A stretch of 64,000 nt of DNA from Halomonas sp. THAF5a (GTDB taxonomy: Bacteria > Pseudomonadota > Gammaproteobacteria > Pseudomonadales > Halomonadaceae): assembly GCF_009363755.1 (NCBI RefSeq), contig NZ_CP045417.1:2666001-2730000 (forward strand). Reading direction: 5' to 3'. Below are positions 25,339 through 35,861 of the stretch, one piece after another. Position 1 is the stretch's first letter. Every line of letters begins with the position of its first letter. A program made the position numbers and the translations under genes. Below the pieces are notes generated by a model. The model did no database searches and was not told the origin of the DNA. It saw nothing but the letters and a program-made list of their open reading frames with translations.

Positions 25339-25412
25339 TTATCCACCGCACGGCAGGGCCAACGACGTCCCTGTGCACAATGCACAGATACCCTGAACGG
25401 CCCTGTGGATAA
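25339..25412. promoter_or_regulatory. Two DnaA-box-like 9-mers flanking a palindrome
   Basis: TTATCCACC (25339-25347, plus) and TGTGGATAA (25404-25412, which is TTATCCACA on the minus strand, the perfect DnaA consensus) face each other 56 bases apart. Between them is the palindrome CTGTGCA-CAA-TGCACAG (25371-25387). The block lies in the 295-base divergent gap between yqcC and the DUF3549 gene, which otherwise shows nothing definite. It could be a DnaA-regulated promoter or a titration site. Confidence 0.4.
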
Positions 25413-25565
25413 ACACTGGAAAGGTGTCGCCCGGCCAGGCCTCATGGGACTCGACGCCACTTGATCAGGAAATGACCAGCGCGGCGACCGCGCGACGACA
25501 TCCCGAGGCGGCTGACAGCGTCCCGGCGCCGCGGTAGAGTGCACGGTTCGTGACCCGGAGACAGC

Positions 25566-26591
25566 ATGCAAGCGATCAACAGCCTCCACGACTTCTTCCA
25601 GCGCAGCGGCGCCGAGGTGCGGCTCTATCACCTGGGGCGGCGCGTCGAACCCTGCCCGCTCGAGACCCTGGCCGCCTTCGAGGCCGGCGAGCGGGCCTGG
25701 CCGGCGCCGTGGCAGGGTAGCGCGCGCCTGGCCATGGTCTTTCGCCTGGGCGACATGGACGACCCGCTGATCTGGTTCCTGGCCCTGCCGCTGGACGAGC
25801 AGGGCCACCTGAACCCGGCGCCCCGCGACGCCTTCGTGCAGCGCCTGCTGGAGACCCTGGGCCGCAGCGTACAGGGCCTGGGCCGGGCCGAGGGCGAGCG
25901 GATCGACAACCTGATGAAGGACAACCCGCTGGCCTTCACGCCCTCGCTGCCCTTCCGGGCCGTGCTGCACGCCCGCGCCACCCGGGACGCCGGCCTGCCG
26001 GCCAGCGAACACCTGGAGCCCGCCGAGGCCTACCTGACCGGGCAGCAGGCGATCGACTGGCGCGCCCTGGGGTTGCAGGGGCTGGCCGATGCCGCGGTAC
26101 GGCTGGATGCCACCGCCCGCCGCGCCGTCGCCGCCCGCCTCGACGCCCTGCCCGGCGAGGTGCTGACCCCGCTCTGCTACTGCCTGGAGCACGTGGCCAT
26201 CGACGACGCGCTCGCCCGGGCGCTGCGCCGGCGGGGCGAGGCCGCCGCCGCCGATGGCGATATCGAGACCTTCTGCGCCTGCGTGCGCGCCGTGGGTGGC
26301 GCGTCGACCGAGCAGGCGGGCGCCTGGTTCGATGCCCTGCTCGACGATCCCGATGCCTGCGGTCCCGACCTGCTGGCGGCCATGGCCGCCCGCGGCTGGC
26401 ACCACCTGGAGGATGGCGAGCGCCTGCCGCGCTTTCTCACGCGCCTGGCCGAGGCGCCCGGTACCGACTTCATGGCGGTGGCCCGCGACCTGGCCCTGAT
26501 CCCGCGGCTGCGCCTGCCGCTGCTGATGACGCTGCGCGAGGCCGAGGCGGACACCGCCATTGGCCGTCGCCTGGCCGACCTGTCACGCTGA
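25566..26591 (+). CDS. DUF3549 family protein
   Basis: A 341-residue conserved protein of unknown function typical of Pseudomonas and Halomonas relatives. The N-terminal MQAINSLHDFFQRSGAEV and the LGRRVEPCP segment are characteristic. The C-terminal half is mainly helical and repeat-like. No catalytic motif is visible. It starts 24 bases upstream of rimB and may share a transcript with rimB and rimK. Confidence 0.78.
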   Translation: MQAINSLHDFFQRSGAEVRLYHLGRRVEPCPLETLAAFEAGERAWPAPWQGSARLAMVFRLGDMDDPLIWFLALPLDEQGHLNPAPRDAFVQRLLETLGRSVQGLGRAEGERIDNLMKDNPLAFTPSLPFRAVLHARATRDAGLPASEHLEPAEAYLTGQQAIDWRALGLQGLADAAVRLDATARRAVAARLDALPGEVLTPLCYCLEHVAIDDALARALRRRGEAAAADGDIETFCACVRAVGGASTEQAGAWFDALLDDPDACGPDLLAAMAARGWHHLEDGERLPRFLTRLAEAPGTDFMAVARDLALIPRLRLPLLMTLREAEADTAIGRRLADLSR

Positions 26592-26615
26592 GCGCCGAGA
26601 CCTGGGAGCGAGACG

Positions 26616-27053
26616 ATGAAAGAACTGCCCTATACCCCCAAGGCGGTGATCGGTCGCCGCGAGATGGTGACCCTGCCGGAGCTGCACCTGACCCTGTGCG
26701 CCAAGGCCGACACCGGCGCCCGAACCTCGGCGCTGCACGCCGAGGACATCGAGTCCTACGAGGAGGATGGTCACCTCTGGGTCGCCTTCACCACCCGCAG
26801 CGGCGGGCCCGATACGCCGGCCCACGTGCATCGCCTGCACCTGCATGATCGGCGCCGGGTCACCAGCTCCAACGGCCAGTCCGAGTGGCGCTACGTGATC
26901 CGCACGACCATGCAGCTGGGCACCCTCGCCTTCCCGGTGGAGCTCAGCCTCACCGACCGCCGCGACATGCGCCATCCCATGCTGCTGGGGCGACGCGCGC
27001 TGCGTCGCCTGCTGGTCGCCCCCGGCGTCGCCTTCCTCCACGGCGAGCCCTGA
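26616..27053 (+). CDS. rimB: Retropepsin-like aspartic protease of the rim system
   Basis: A 145-residue protein with the aspartyl protease-like motif KADTGARTSALHA (Asp32) and a C-terminal MLLGRRALRRLLV segment. This is the RimB family (sometimes named ATP-dependent zinc protease), encoded beside rimK; in Pseudomonas RimB influences glutamate-tail modification of ribosomal protein S6. The ATG follows a GGGAGCGAG site. rimK starts 64 bases downstream. The rimA gene of the Pseudomonas rimABK operon is not present; a DUF3549 gene occupies that place. Confidence 0.85.
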   Translation: MKELPYTPKAVIGRREMVTLPELHLTLCAKADTGARTSALHAEDIESYEEDGHLWVAFTTRSGGPDTPAHVHRLHLHDRRRVTSSNGQSEWRYVIRTTMQLGTLAFPVELSLTDRRDMRHPMLLGRRALRRLLVAPGVAFLHGEP

Positions 27054-27117
27054 ACACCACGACCTCACTGTCCGGTACCGCCCACGCCCCAACCGCCCCG
27101 ACCCGGAGTCCCGCTGA

Positions 27118-28026
27118 ATGCATATCGCGCTGCTGTCCCGCAATCGCAACCTCTACTCCACGCGGCGCCTGATCGAGGCCGCCGAGCAGCGCGGCCACAC
27201 GGCGCGCGTGGTCGACACCCTGCGCTGCTACATGAGCATCGCCTCGCACCATCCCTCGATCCACTACAAGGGCGAGGAGCTCGAGCCGTTCGATGCGGTG
27301 ATCCCGCGCATCGGCTCCTCGGTCACCTTCTACGGCTGCGCGGTGCTGCGCCAGTTCGAGATGATGGGCACCTACGTGCTCAACGACAACGTCTCCATCA
27401 CGCGCTCCCGGGACAAGCTGCGCTCGCTGCAGCTGCTGTCGCGCAAGGGGCTGGGGCTGCCGATCACCGGCTTCGCTCACTCCCCGGACGACATCCCCGA
27501 CCTGATCACCATGGTCCGCAACGCGCCGCTGGTCATCAAGCTGCTGGAGGGCACCCAGGGCATCGGGGTGGTCCTGGCCGAGACCAATCAGGCCGCGGAA
27601 AGCGTGATCCAGGCCTTCATGGGCATGAAGGCCAACATCATGGTGCAGGAGTACATCAAGGAGGCGAAGGGCGCCGATATCCGCTGCTTCGTGATCGGCG
27701 ACAAGGTGGTGGCGTCGATGAAGCGCCAGGCGGCCGAGGGCGAGTTTCGCTCCAACCTGCACCGCGGCGGCAGCGCCAGCACCATCCGCATCACCCCGGA
27801 GGAGCGCTCCACGGCCATCCGGGCGGCCAAGGCGATGGGGCTCCGGGTCGCCGGCGTCGACCTGCTGCGCTCCAACCACGGCCCGGTGATCATGGAGGTC
27901 AACTCCTCTCCCGGGCTGCAGGGCATCGAGTCGGCCACCGGCAAGGACATCGCCGGGCTGATCATCGAGCACCTCGAGCGCAACGCCGCTCCTCGGCGCA
28001 AGGTGCCGCCTCGCCCGAAAGGATGA
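27118..28026 (+). CDS. rimK: Ribosomal protein S6--L-glutamate ligase
   Basis: A 302-residue ATP-grasp ligase that adds glutamate residues to the C-terminus of ribosomal protein S6. It starts [18 protein letters not shown] and shows the family marks [18 protein letters not shown], the ATP-binding [18 protein letters not shown] and the metal-site [14 protein letters not shown]. Length matches E. coli RimK (300). It is downstream of rimB in the same direction. Confidence 0.94.
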   Translation: MHIALLSRNRNLYSTRRLIEAAEQRGHTARVVDTLRCYMSIASHHPSIHYKGEELEPFDAVIPRIGSSVTFYGCAVLRQFEMMGTYVLNDNVSITRSRDKLRSLQLLSRKGLGLPITGFAHSPDDIPDLITMVRNAPLVIKLLEGTQGIGVVLAETNQAAESVIQAFMGMKANIMVQEYIKEAKGADIRCFVIGDKVVASMKRQAAEGEFRSNLHRGGSASTIRITPEERSTAIRAAKAMGLRVAGVDLLRSNHGPVIMEVNSSPGLQGIESATGKDIAGLIIEHLERNAAPRRKVPPRPKG

Positions 28027-28134
28027 GGCCTGCGGCCAAAGGCTAACGGCGAACCCGCGATTTATTGAGCCGCGGGGGTGGCAAATGCACGGCGACAGCC
28101 CCACAATCTGCGTCACCGGAGGAGGTGACCGCTC

Positions 28135-28581
28135 ATGTTTCTCGACAATCGCCAGGTGGCGATGGACAGTGCCCTCGAGGCGATGGCCGACAGCATCGAT
28201 TATTTCCAGGACAATCTCGAGCGCCTGCACCCGGCGCTGCGCGATAGCCTGAAGCCCCACTATGAGGCGCGTCGTCGATCGATGCAGAAGCTTCAGGAGC
28301 TGTCGCGCAAGCACCTCAACCTGCTGCCCCGCGATGCCGACGTCGAGCGCGACGACTACATGTGGCTGTGGAGCCGCCTGAAGAGCTTCGTCGGCAACGA
28401 GAGCCTGGTGGTCATCGGCGAGCTGCTCGAGCAGGAGCGGGTGCTGATGCAGGCCCTCTCCACGCTCTTCACCCACCCGCTTCCCGAGCCGCTCGAGCCG
28501 GTCATCGAGGAGTGCTGGAAGGGCTGTCGGTCGCTGATTCAGGAGCTGTATCGCCTGCAGAAGCAGCGCCAGAAACGCTGA
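28135..28581 (+). CDS. Predicted helical-bundle protein of unknown function
   Basis: A 148-residue, almost wholly helical protein with regularly spaced Glu, His and Arg (MDSALEAMADSIDYFQDN, HYEARRRSMQKLQELS, LEQERVLMQALSTLFTH). The pattern suggests a four-helix bundle, perhaps ferritin-like, but no clear di-iron ExxH pair is seen, so this is inference. GGAGGTGA lies 6 bases before the ATG. Its last 80 bases overlap the sanA-like gene on the other strand. Confidence 0.65.
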   Translation: MFLDNRQVAMDSALEAMADSIDYFQDNLERLHPALRDSLKPHYEARRRSMQKLQELSRKHLNLLPRDADVERDDYMWLWSRLKSFVGNESLVVIGELLEQERVLMQALSTLFTHPLPEPLEPVIEECWKGCRSLIQELYRLQKQRQKR

Positions 28582-29284
28582 ACATGCCCGGCGGCAGCAG
28601 CAGCCGCTCGCGCTCCGCCGGCGTGATGTCCAGCGGCTCGAGCGGCCCCAGGAAGTGCGGCTCGCGCCCCCACAGGTAGAGATCCCCCAGCGTGGCCACC
28701 CGCGCCACCCACTCGCGCAGCTTGAGGCGCCAGAGCCCCGCCACCGCGCGCTCCGGCGCCGCGCAGCCGCGCACCTCCAGCCCCAGCGCCTCGCCGATGA
28801 ACAGCGCCCGCGGCAGGTGCCAGCCCTGGGTGATCAGCAGCGCGCGCTCCACGCCGAACACGTCCCGCGCCCGCGCCAGGGTATCGAAGGTGCTGAAGCC
28901 GGCATAGTCCAGGGTCATGTCCACGTCGCGCACGTCGCGCCCCCTGAGGTCGCGCCACATGGTCACCGGCTCGTTGTAGTAGCGGGTGCTGTTGTCGCCC
29001 GAGATCAGCAGGTGATCGACCCGCCCCTGGTGGATCAGGTGGGCAGCGGCCTCCATGCGCCCCTCGAAGTGGGGGTTGCGGCTGCCGCTGCGGGTCCAGT
29101 GGGAGGTGCCGAAGACGATGCCCACCGGCTCGCGGACGCACTGCGCGGAGACCGGCTCGATGCGCCCCACGGTGCGCCCCAGCACATAGACGTTGGCCAG
29201 CACGAACAGCAGAAACGCCAGGAGCGCGAGCGCTCCCAGCGTCATCAATACCCCCTTGCAGGCCGTCCAGAGTGACAGGCGCAT
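28502..29284 (-). CDS. SanA/YdcF-like DUF218 membrane protein
   Basis: A 260-residue protein with one N-terminal transmembrane helix (about 10-35) and a DUF218 domain. Typical marks are IVFGTSHWTRSG, HLLISGDNSTRYYNEP and LLITQGWHLPRALFIG. SanA affects envelope permeability and vancomycin sensitivity in enterobacteria; the biochemical role is unsettled. It starts 20 bases after sufT and may be the last gene of that transcript. The Ser/Thr/Ala-rich tail of about 20 residues lies in the zone overlapping the convergent gene and may be poorly conserved. Confidence 0.8.
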   Translation of the reverse strand: MRLSLWTACKGVLMTLGALALLAFLLFVLANVYVLGRTVGRIEPVSAQCVREPVGIVFGTSHWTRSGSRNPHFEGRMEAAAHLIHQGRVDHLLISGDNSTRYYNEPVTMWRDLRGRDVRDVDMTLDYAGFSTFDTLARARDVFGVERALLITQGWHLPRALFIGEALGLEVRGCAAPERAVAGLWRLKLREWVARVATLGDLYLWGREPHFLGPLEPLDITPAERERLLLPPGMFSVSGAASAGDTAPESATDSPSSTPR

Positions 29285-29304
29285 GGATCTCCCCGGTGCA
29301 ACCG

Positions 29305-29877
29305 CTAGAACATGCCCAGTTCCAGCTTCGCTTCGTCGCTCATCATCTCACGACTCCAGGGGGGATCGAACACGATCTCGGTGTGCACCTGGCTGATCTG
29401 CGGGGCGCCGAGGATCTTGTTGCGGGCGTCGGCGGCGATCACGTCGCCCATGCCGCACCCCGGGGCGGTCAGGGTCATGCGGATGGTGACGATGCGCTCA
29501 CCGCTGATCAGCCGCTCAATGCGACAGCCGTAGACCAGGCCCAGGTCGACGATGTTGACCGGGATCTCCGGGTCGAAGCAGGTGCGCAGCTGATCCCAGA
29601 CGAACTGCTCGATCTCCTCCTCCGAGGCCGACTCGGGCAGCGTCGGGCGCGGCAGCGCCGGGAGGCCCAGGGCGTCGAGGTTGGCGCCCTCGATCAGGTA
29701 GAGGCGCCCCTCGAACCCCACGCTGACCGTGCTGCCCTTGGCCTGCATCACGCTGACGACGCTGTCCTCGTCCAGGGTAACGGTCTTGCCGAAGGGAATG
29801 GAGATCGCCGCCACGTCACGCTGCAGGGGCAGCTCCTGGCCCTTGTGCAAGGTGGCTATCTGCTCGATATCGCTCAT
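29305..29877 (-). CDS. sufT: SufT family Fe-S maturation protein
   Basis: A 190-residue protein whose C-terminal half is a MIP18/DUF59 domain (about 85-180; FDPEIPVNIVDLGLVYG, LTAPGCGMGDVI with the conserved Cys, VFDPPWSREMMSDEAK). The N-terminal half, with LPLQRDVAAISIPFG, is the SufT-specific extension. SufT helps Fe-S protein maturation. It is placed 18 bases after sufS in the suf operon. Confidence 0.9.
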   Translation of the reverse strand: MSDIEQIATLHKGQELPLQRDVAAISIPFGKTVTLDEDSVVSVMQAKGSTVSVGFEGRLYLIEGANLDALGLPALPRPTLPESASEEEIEQFVWDQLRTCFDPEIPVNIVDLGLVYGCRIERLISGERIVTIRMTLTAPGCGMGDVIAADARNKILGAPQISQVHTEIVFDPPWSREMMSDEAKLELGMF

Positions 29878-29895
29878 GTCGCTCCTTGATAGGCC

Positions 29896-31137
29896 TCAGC
29901 GCAGCATGCCGACGACGCGGTCGAGCCCCTCGACGAAGACGTCGATCTCCTCGGGGGTGTTGTAGGCGGCGAAGGAGGCGCGGCAGGTCGCGTCCACGCC
30001 GAAATGCGTGAGCAGCGGCTGGGCGCAGTGGTGGCCGGTGCGGATCGCCACGCCCAGCTGATCGATCAGCAGGCCGATGTCCTGGGAGTGGGCGCCGTCG
30101 ACCACGAAGGAGAGCACGCCAGTCTTCTCCGGTGCGGTGCCGAGGATGCGCAGTCCCGGAATGCCGGCCACCCCCTCGGTGGCGTGCTCGAGGAGCCGCG
30201 CCTCCCAGGCGCCGATCAGGTCGAGGCCGATGTTGCCGACCCACTGGAGGGCACGCCCCAGGGCGATCACCTCGGCGATGGCCGGGGTGCCCGCCTCGAA
30301 CTTGTGCGGGATGTCGGCGAAGGTGGTCGGCGCCTCGAGGGAGACCGTCTTGATCATCTCGCCGCCGCCCTGCCAGGGCGGCATCGCCTCGAGGAGCTCG
30401 GCACGGCCGTAGAGCACGCCGACGCCAGTGGGCCCGTAGACCTTGTGACCGGAGAAGGCGTAGAAGTCGGCGCCGATGGCCTGGACGTCGATGGCCTGGT
30501 GGGGCGCGGCCTGGGCGCCGTCGACCAGGATGCGGGCGCCGTGCTCATGGGCCACGCGGGCCATCTCGGCTACCGGGTTGACGGTGCCGAAGGCGTTGGA
30601 GACGTGGTTCACCGCCACCAGCCGGGTGCGCTCGGTGAAGAGGTCACGATAGGCCGCGAGGTCCAGCGCGCCACGCTCGTCCACCGGGATCACCTTGAGG
30701 GTGACGCCGAGCTCGCCGGCCAGCAGCTGCCAGGGCACGATGTTGGAGTGGTGCTCGAGACGCGAGATCAGCACCTCGTCGCCGGCCTTCAGGTTGGCCC
30801 GCCCCCAGGCATTGGCCACCAGGTTGATCGCCTCGGTGGTACCGCGGGTGAAGACGATCTCGCGATGGTCCGCGGCATTGAGGAAACCGCGCACCTTCTC
30901 CCGGGTGGCCTCGAAGGCCGCGGTGGCCTCGTCGGACAGGGTGTGCAGGCCGCGGTGGATGTTGGCGTTGTAGCGACCGTAGTAGTCGTCGAACACCTCG
31001 ATCACCTGGCGCGGCGTCTGGCTGGTGGCGGCGTTGTCCAGGTAGACGAGCGGCTTGCCGTGGACCTCCCGATCGAGGATCGGGAAGTCGCGGCGCAGCT
31101 TCGCCACGTCCAGCGTCAGGTCGCTGAAGTCGGCCAT
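29896..31137 (-). CDS. sufS: Cysteine desulfurase
   Basis: A 413-residue PLP-dependent group II cysteine desulfurase that supplies sulfur for Fe-S cluster assembly. The PLP Lys is in FSGHKVYGPTG (about residue 230) and the persulfide Cys is Cys371 in TGHHCAQPLL. N-terminal VYLDNAATSQTP is typical. The ATG lies 3 bases after the sufD stop. No sufE or sufU acceptor gene is adjacent, although group II desulfurases usually need one. Confidence 0.94.
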   Translation of the reverse strand: MADFSDLTLDVAKLRRDFPILDREVHGKPLVYLDNAATSQTPRQVIEVFDDYYGRYNANIHRGLHTLSDEATAAFEATREKVRGFLNAADHREIVFTRGTTEAINLVANAWGRANLKAGDEVLISRLEHHSNIVPWQLLAGELGVTLKVIPVDERGALDLAAYRDLFTERTRLVAVNHVSNAFGTVNPVAEMARVAHEHGARILVDGAQAAPHQAIDVQAIGADFYAFSGHKVYGPTGVGVLYGRAELLEAMPPWQGGGEMIKTVSLEAPTTFADIPHKFEAGTPAIAEVIALGRALQWVGNIGLDLIGAWEARLLEHATEGVAGIPGLRILGTAPEKTGVLSFVVDGAHSQDIGLLIDQLGVAIRTGHHCAQPLLTHFGVDATCRASFAAYNTPEEIDVFVEGLDRVVGMLR

Positions 31138-31140
31138 CGC

Positions 31141-32486
31141 TTACTCCTCGTTCAGGGCCAGGGCGGCTTCCACCAGGCCGGCCAGGTGGAAACGCTCGGG
31201 CAGCTTGCCGGCGACGGCCAGCTCGACCCGTTCGGCCACGGCGTCGAGGTCCACCTGCTCCATCACCTCGCCGGCGAAGGCCAGGGTCAGCAGGCCGCGG
31301 GCGGTCTGCTCGTCGATGCCGCGGGTGCGCAGGGCGAACACCGCCTCCTCGTCGAGCTGGCCGGTGGTGCTGCCGTGGGAGCACTTGACGTCGTCGGCGT
31401 AGATCTCGAGCTCGGGCTTGGTGTCGATCTCGGCGCGGTCGGAGAGCAGCAGGTTGGCGTTGCTCTGGTAGCCCTCGATCTGCTGGCTGTCGCGCTTGAC
31501 CATCACCTTGCCGTTGAACACGCCGTGGGCGCGGTCGTCGAGGATGCCCTTGTAGTTCTCGTTGGAGTAGGTGCGCGGCGCGTTGTGGTTGACCAGGGTG
31601 TGGTTGTCCACGTGCTGGCGCCCCTGGCCGTAGAAGAGGCCATAGAGGTTCGCCTCGGCGCCCTGGCCGTTGAGCTCGGCCACGATGTCGTTGCGCACCA
31701 GGGCGCCGCCCAGGTTCAGGTTGAAGGAGGTGTAGCGGCTGTCGCGGGCCTGCTCGACGTGGATGCTGGCCACGTGCAGGTCGGCAAGCGCCGCCTCCTG
31801 GAGCTTGTAGTGGGTGAGGATCGCGCCACGGTCGAGAATGATCTCCTCGACCAGGTTGGTGAAGTTGGCGGCGCCCTCCTCGCCCACGTGATGCTCGATC
31901 ACCGTGGCTTCGCTGCGCCCGGCCATCTCGATCAGGATCCGCGGGTGGCTCATCACCGCCTGCTCGCCGCTCCGGGAGAGGAACTGCAGCACGATGGGCT
32001 TCTCGACCACGGTGCCCGGCGCCAGGCGCAGCACGGCCCCCTCCTCCATGAAGGCGGTGTTGAGCGCGGCGAAGGGGGAGAAGTCGACGCCGGTCAGCCG
32101 CCCCAGCGGACCGCCCACGGCCTCGTGATTCTCCTCGAGGGCCGTGGAGAGCGGCAGCAGGTGCACGCCGCCGGGCAGTTCGTCGAGCCGCGAGAGGGCC
32201 GGGGCGAAGACGCCGTCGACGAAGGTCAGGCGGTGCGCCTCCATCGGCAGCGTCAGCGCCGCCGCGCTGGCGGGCGAGAAGTCGGCGCTCTCGGCCAGGG
32301 CGAAGTCGCCCCGGGCGATGGCGCGCACGTCGGTGTACTTCCAGGCCTCGACCCGGCGATGGGGAAAGCCCATGGCCTCGAAGCGCGCGGCGCCCGCCTG
32401 GCGCCGGGCGGCGATCCAGGTGGGTTCCGGCCCCCGCGTGTCGTTGCGCTCGGCCAGGCGGTCGAGGAAGGTCTTCACGTCGTCAC

Positions 32487-32490
<4 letters not shown>
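31141..32490 (-). CDS. sufD: Fe-S cluster assembly scaffold subunit SufD
   Basis: A 449-residue beta-helix protein of the SufBCD scaffold. Marks include RVEAWKYTDVR near residue 45, IEHHVGEEGAANFTN and the C-terminal core QSNANLLLSDRAEIDTKPEL with CSHGSTTGQLDEEAVF, where the conserved Cys and His of the SufB-SufD interface reside. It overlaps sufC by 4 bases (ATGA) and is followed by sufS after 3 bases. Confidence 0.94.
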
Positions 32491-33239
<749 letters not shown>

Positions 33240-33477
33240 GTTGACTACCTTTTGAGCTATCAGCCGCCGCGGCGGCTTGCATAAGTTGGTTCTTTTCTCG
33301 CCCGGAGGGACGTTCCCTCGCGCCTTGCCTCTTACAAGGATGAGCTTGTCCGTCGCCGAGCCGCCGCGAGGGCGCTGTGAACCCCTCCCTGGGCGCTACC
33401 TTTGCCCTCCATGGCAAAGGACCCTCGCTCTGGCTCGCCCCCGGCGCTCATATCGATGGGCCTTCGAATGACGGTCG
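33240..33477. repeat. Hairpin-rich gene-free element inside the suf operon
   Basis: 238 bases between sufB and sufC with no credible gene. It contains a perfect hairpin CCTTTGCC / GGCAAAGG with a 6-base loop (33399-33420), a 14-base palindrome GCCGCCGCGGCGGC (33263-33276), and a flanking block with GAACCCCTCCCTGGGCGC that looks like the dispersed intergenic repeats I recall from Halomonas relatives. The repeat nature is from memory; only one copy is in this window. It could alter sufB mRNA stability relative to the downstream genes. Confidence 0.5.
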
Positions 33478-34920
<1,443 letters not shown>

Positions 34921-34991
34921 GATGTCTCCCCTCCCGGGCGGTTGGGTCGGCGAGCGCGGGCTCGCCTCGGGTAGTGAAATACTCGAGTGCG

Positions 34992-35453
34992 TCAGGCCTC
35001 GGCGGCCAGACTCACGCTCTGAATGGGCAGCTGCACCGGCAGCTTGATCGGACTGGTGTCGGCCAGGTGGGCCAGGGTGACGCTGTCGAGCAGGGTGCGG
35101 ATGGCCAGCGAGACGCGCTGCCAGTTGTCCGCGACCCCGCAGGTGGCGGCCAGGTCACAGTCGCCGCCGGCCTGGCTGCACTCGGTCATGGCCACGGGGC
35201 CCTCGATGGCCGAGATGATGTCGCTGGCGGTGATCCGGGACGCCGGGCGCGCCAGCGAATAGCCGCCCTGGGCGCCGCGGCGCGACTCCAGCAGCCCGGC
35301 ACGCACCAGCATCTTCAGCGTCTTGCTGACCGTGGGATGCGGCAGCTGGACCGCCTCGGCGAGCTCCGCCGCGGCGTGGGGCTGCTCGGGGTGCCGGGCG
35401 ATCTGTGCCATCACCACCGCCGCGTAGTCGGTCAGTCTGGAAAGCTTCAGCAA
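34992..35453 (-). CDS. Rrf2-family regulator of the suf operon
   Basis: A 153-residue Rrf2/IscR-type repressor starting (M)[18 protein letters not shown], the N-terminus of the SUF-associated branch. A winged helix (residues 8-65) is followed by Cys92, Cys99 and Cys105, placed to ligate an Fe-S cluster as in IscR. The start is a TTG with GGGGAG 7 bases upstream; an ATG 53 codons upstream would add an Arg-rich, unlike sequence that crosses the promoter and was rejected. It is the first gene of the suf operon and probably represses it when clusters are plentiful. Confidence 0.87.
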   Translation of the reverse strand: MLKLSRLTDYAAVVMAQIARHPEQPHAAAELAEAVQLPHPTVSKTLKMLVRAGLLESRRGAQGGYSLARPASRITASDIISAIEGPVAMTECSQAGGDCDLAATCGVADNWQRVSLAIRTLLDSVTLAHLADTSPIKLPVQLPIQSVSLAAEA

Positions 35454-35489
35454 GGCCTGACTCCCCGGGGTTCGCCCCCCTCGTGTTCG

Positions 35490-35528
35490 ATTGGGGACCA
35501 GTTTAGTCCTGTATGAATTTGATGTGAA
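35490..35528 (-). promoter_or_regulatory. suf operon promoter with overlapping IscR-type operator
   Basis: Minus strand: -35 TTCACA (35523-35528), 17-base spacer, -10 TAAACT (35500-35505). A 25-base element at 35490-35514, containing GGACTAAACTGGTCC, fits the IscR type 1 pattern at about 18 of 25 positions and covers the -10. Binding of holo-regulator there would block transcription. Confidence 0.6.
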
Positions 35529-35591
35529 GCCCCGCCGCCCGGTGAGGCGGCGGATCCGCCAGGATCGCGTCACGTTCGCCGCCAATCGATG

Positions 35592-35610
35592 AATAATGCC
35601 AATCATTCTC
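35592..35610. promoter_or_regulatory. Fur-box-like sequence
   Basis: On the minus strand the 19 bases GAGAATGATTGGCATTATT match GATAATGATwATCATTATC at 15 of 19 positions. It lies 90 bases upstream of the suf -10 and 76 bases before the small gene at 35686, so it could add iron control to either side. Confidence 0.5.
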
Positions 35611-35685
35611 ATTTAAAACGCTATCGATCTTTCCAAGGCGGCGAGGCCTCGATAGCATGTGCCCATCCCCCTCGAGACCGAGACG

Positions 35686-35826
35686 ATGACGACGTCCTTC
35701 ATGCTGCTGATCGGCGCGGCCCTGGCGGTACTGGCCGCGCTGCACTGGCTGGTGTTTCGCCTGGTCAAGCGGGCGATCGCCCGCTCGGACACGCCCCGCC
35801 GGGACGATGACGCGCCCCGGGACTGA
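35686..35826 (+). CDS. Possible 46-residue single-pass membrane peptide
   Basis: Opens with ATG and encodes one hydrophobic helix (MLLIGAALAVLAALHWLVF, residues 6-24) followed by a charged tail of Arg and Asp. The ribosome site (GAGACCGAG) is modest. It ends 35 bases before the next gene in the same direction and may be a short membrane protein of that transcript. No family is recognised. Confidence 0.4.
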   Translation: MTTSFMLLIGAALAVLAALHWLVFRLVKRAIARSDTPRRDDDAPRD

Positions 35827-35861
35827 GCGAGGCCTCAGCGAAGACGACGACAGGAGAGACG

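Noticed and set aside
25461..25474. TTGATCAGGAAATG as an FNR box before the DUF3549 gene
   Set aside because: Only one half-site matches and no -10 lies at the expected distance.
33277..33471. 64-residue plus-strand frame in the suf gap
   Set aside because: No ribosome site, Pro/Arg-rich shadow of the hairpin element, opposite to the operon.
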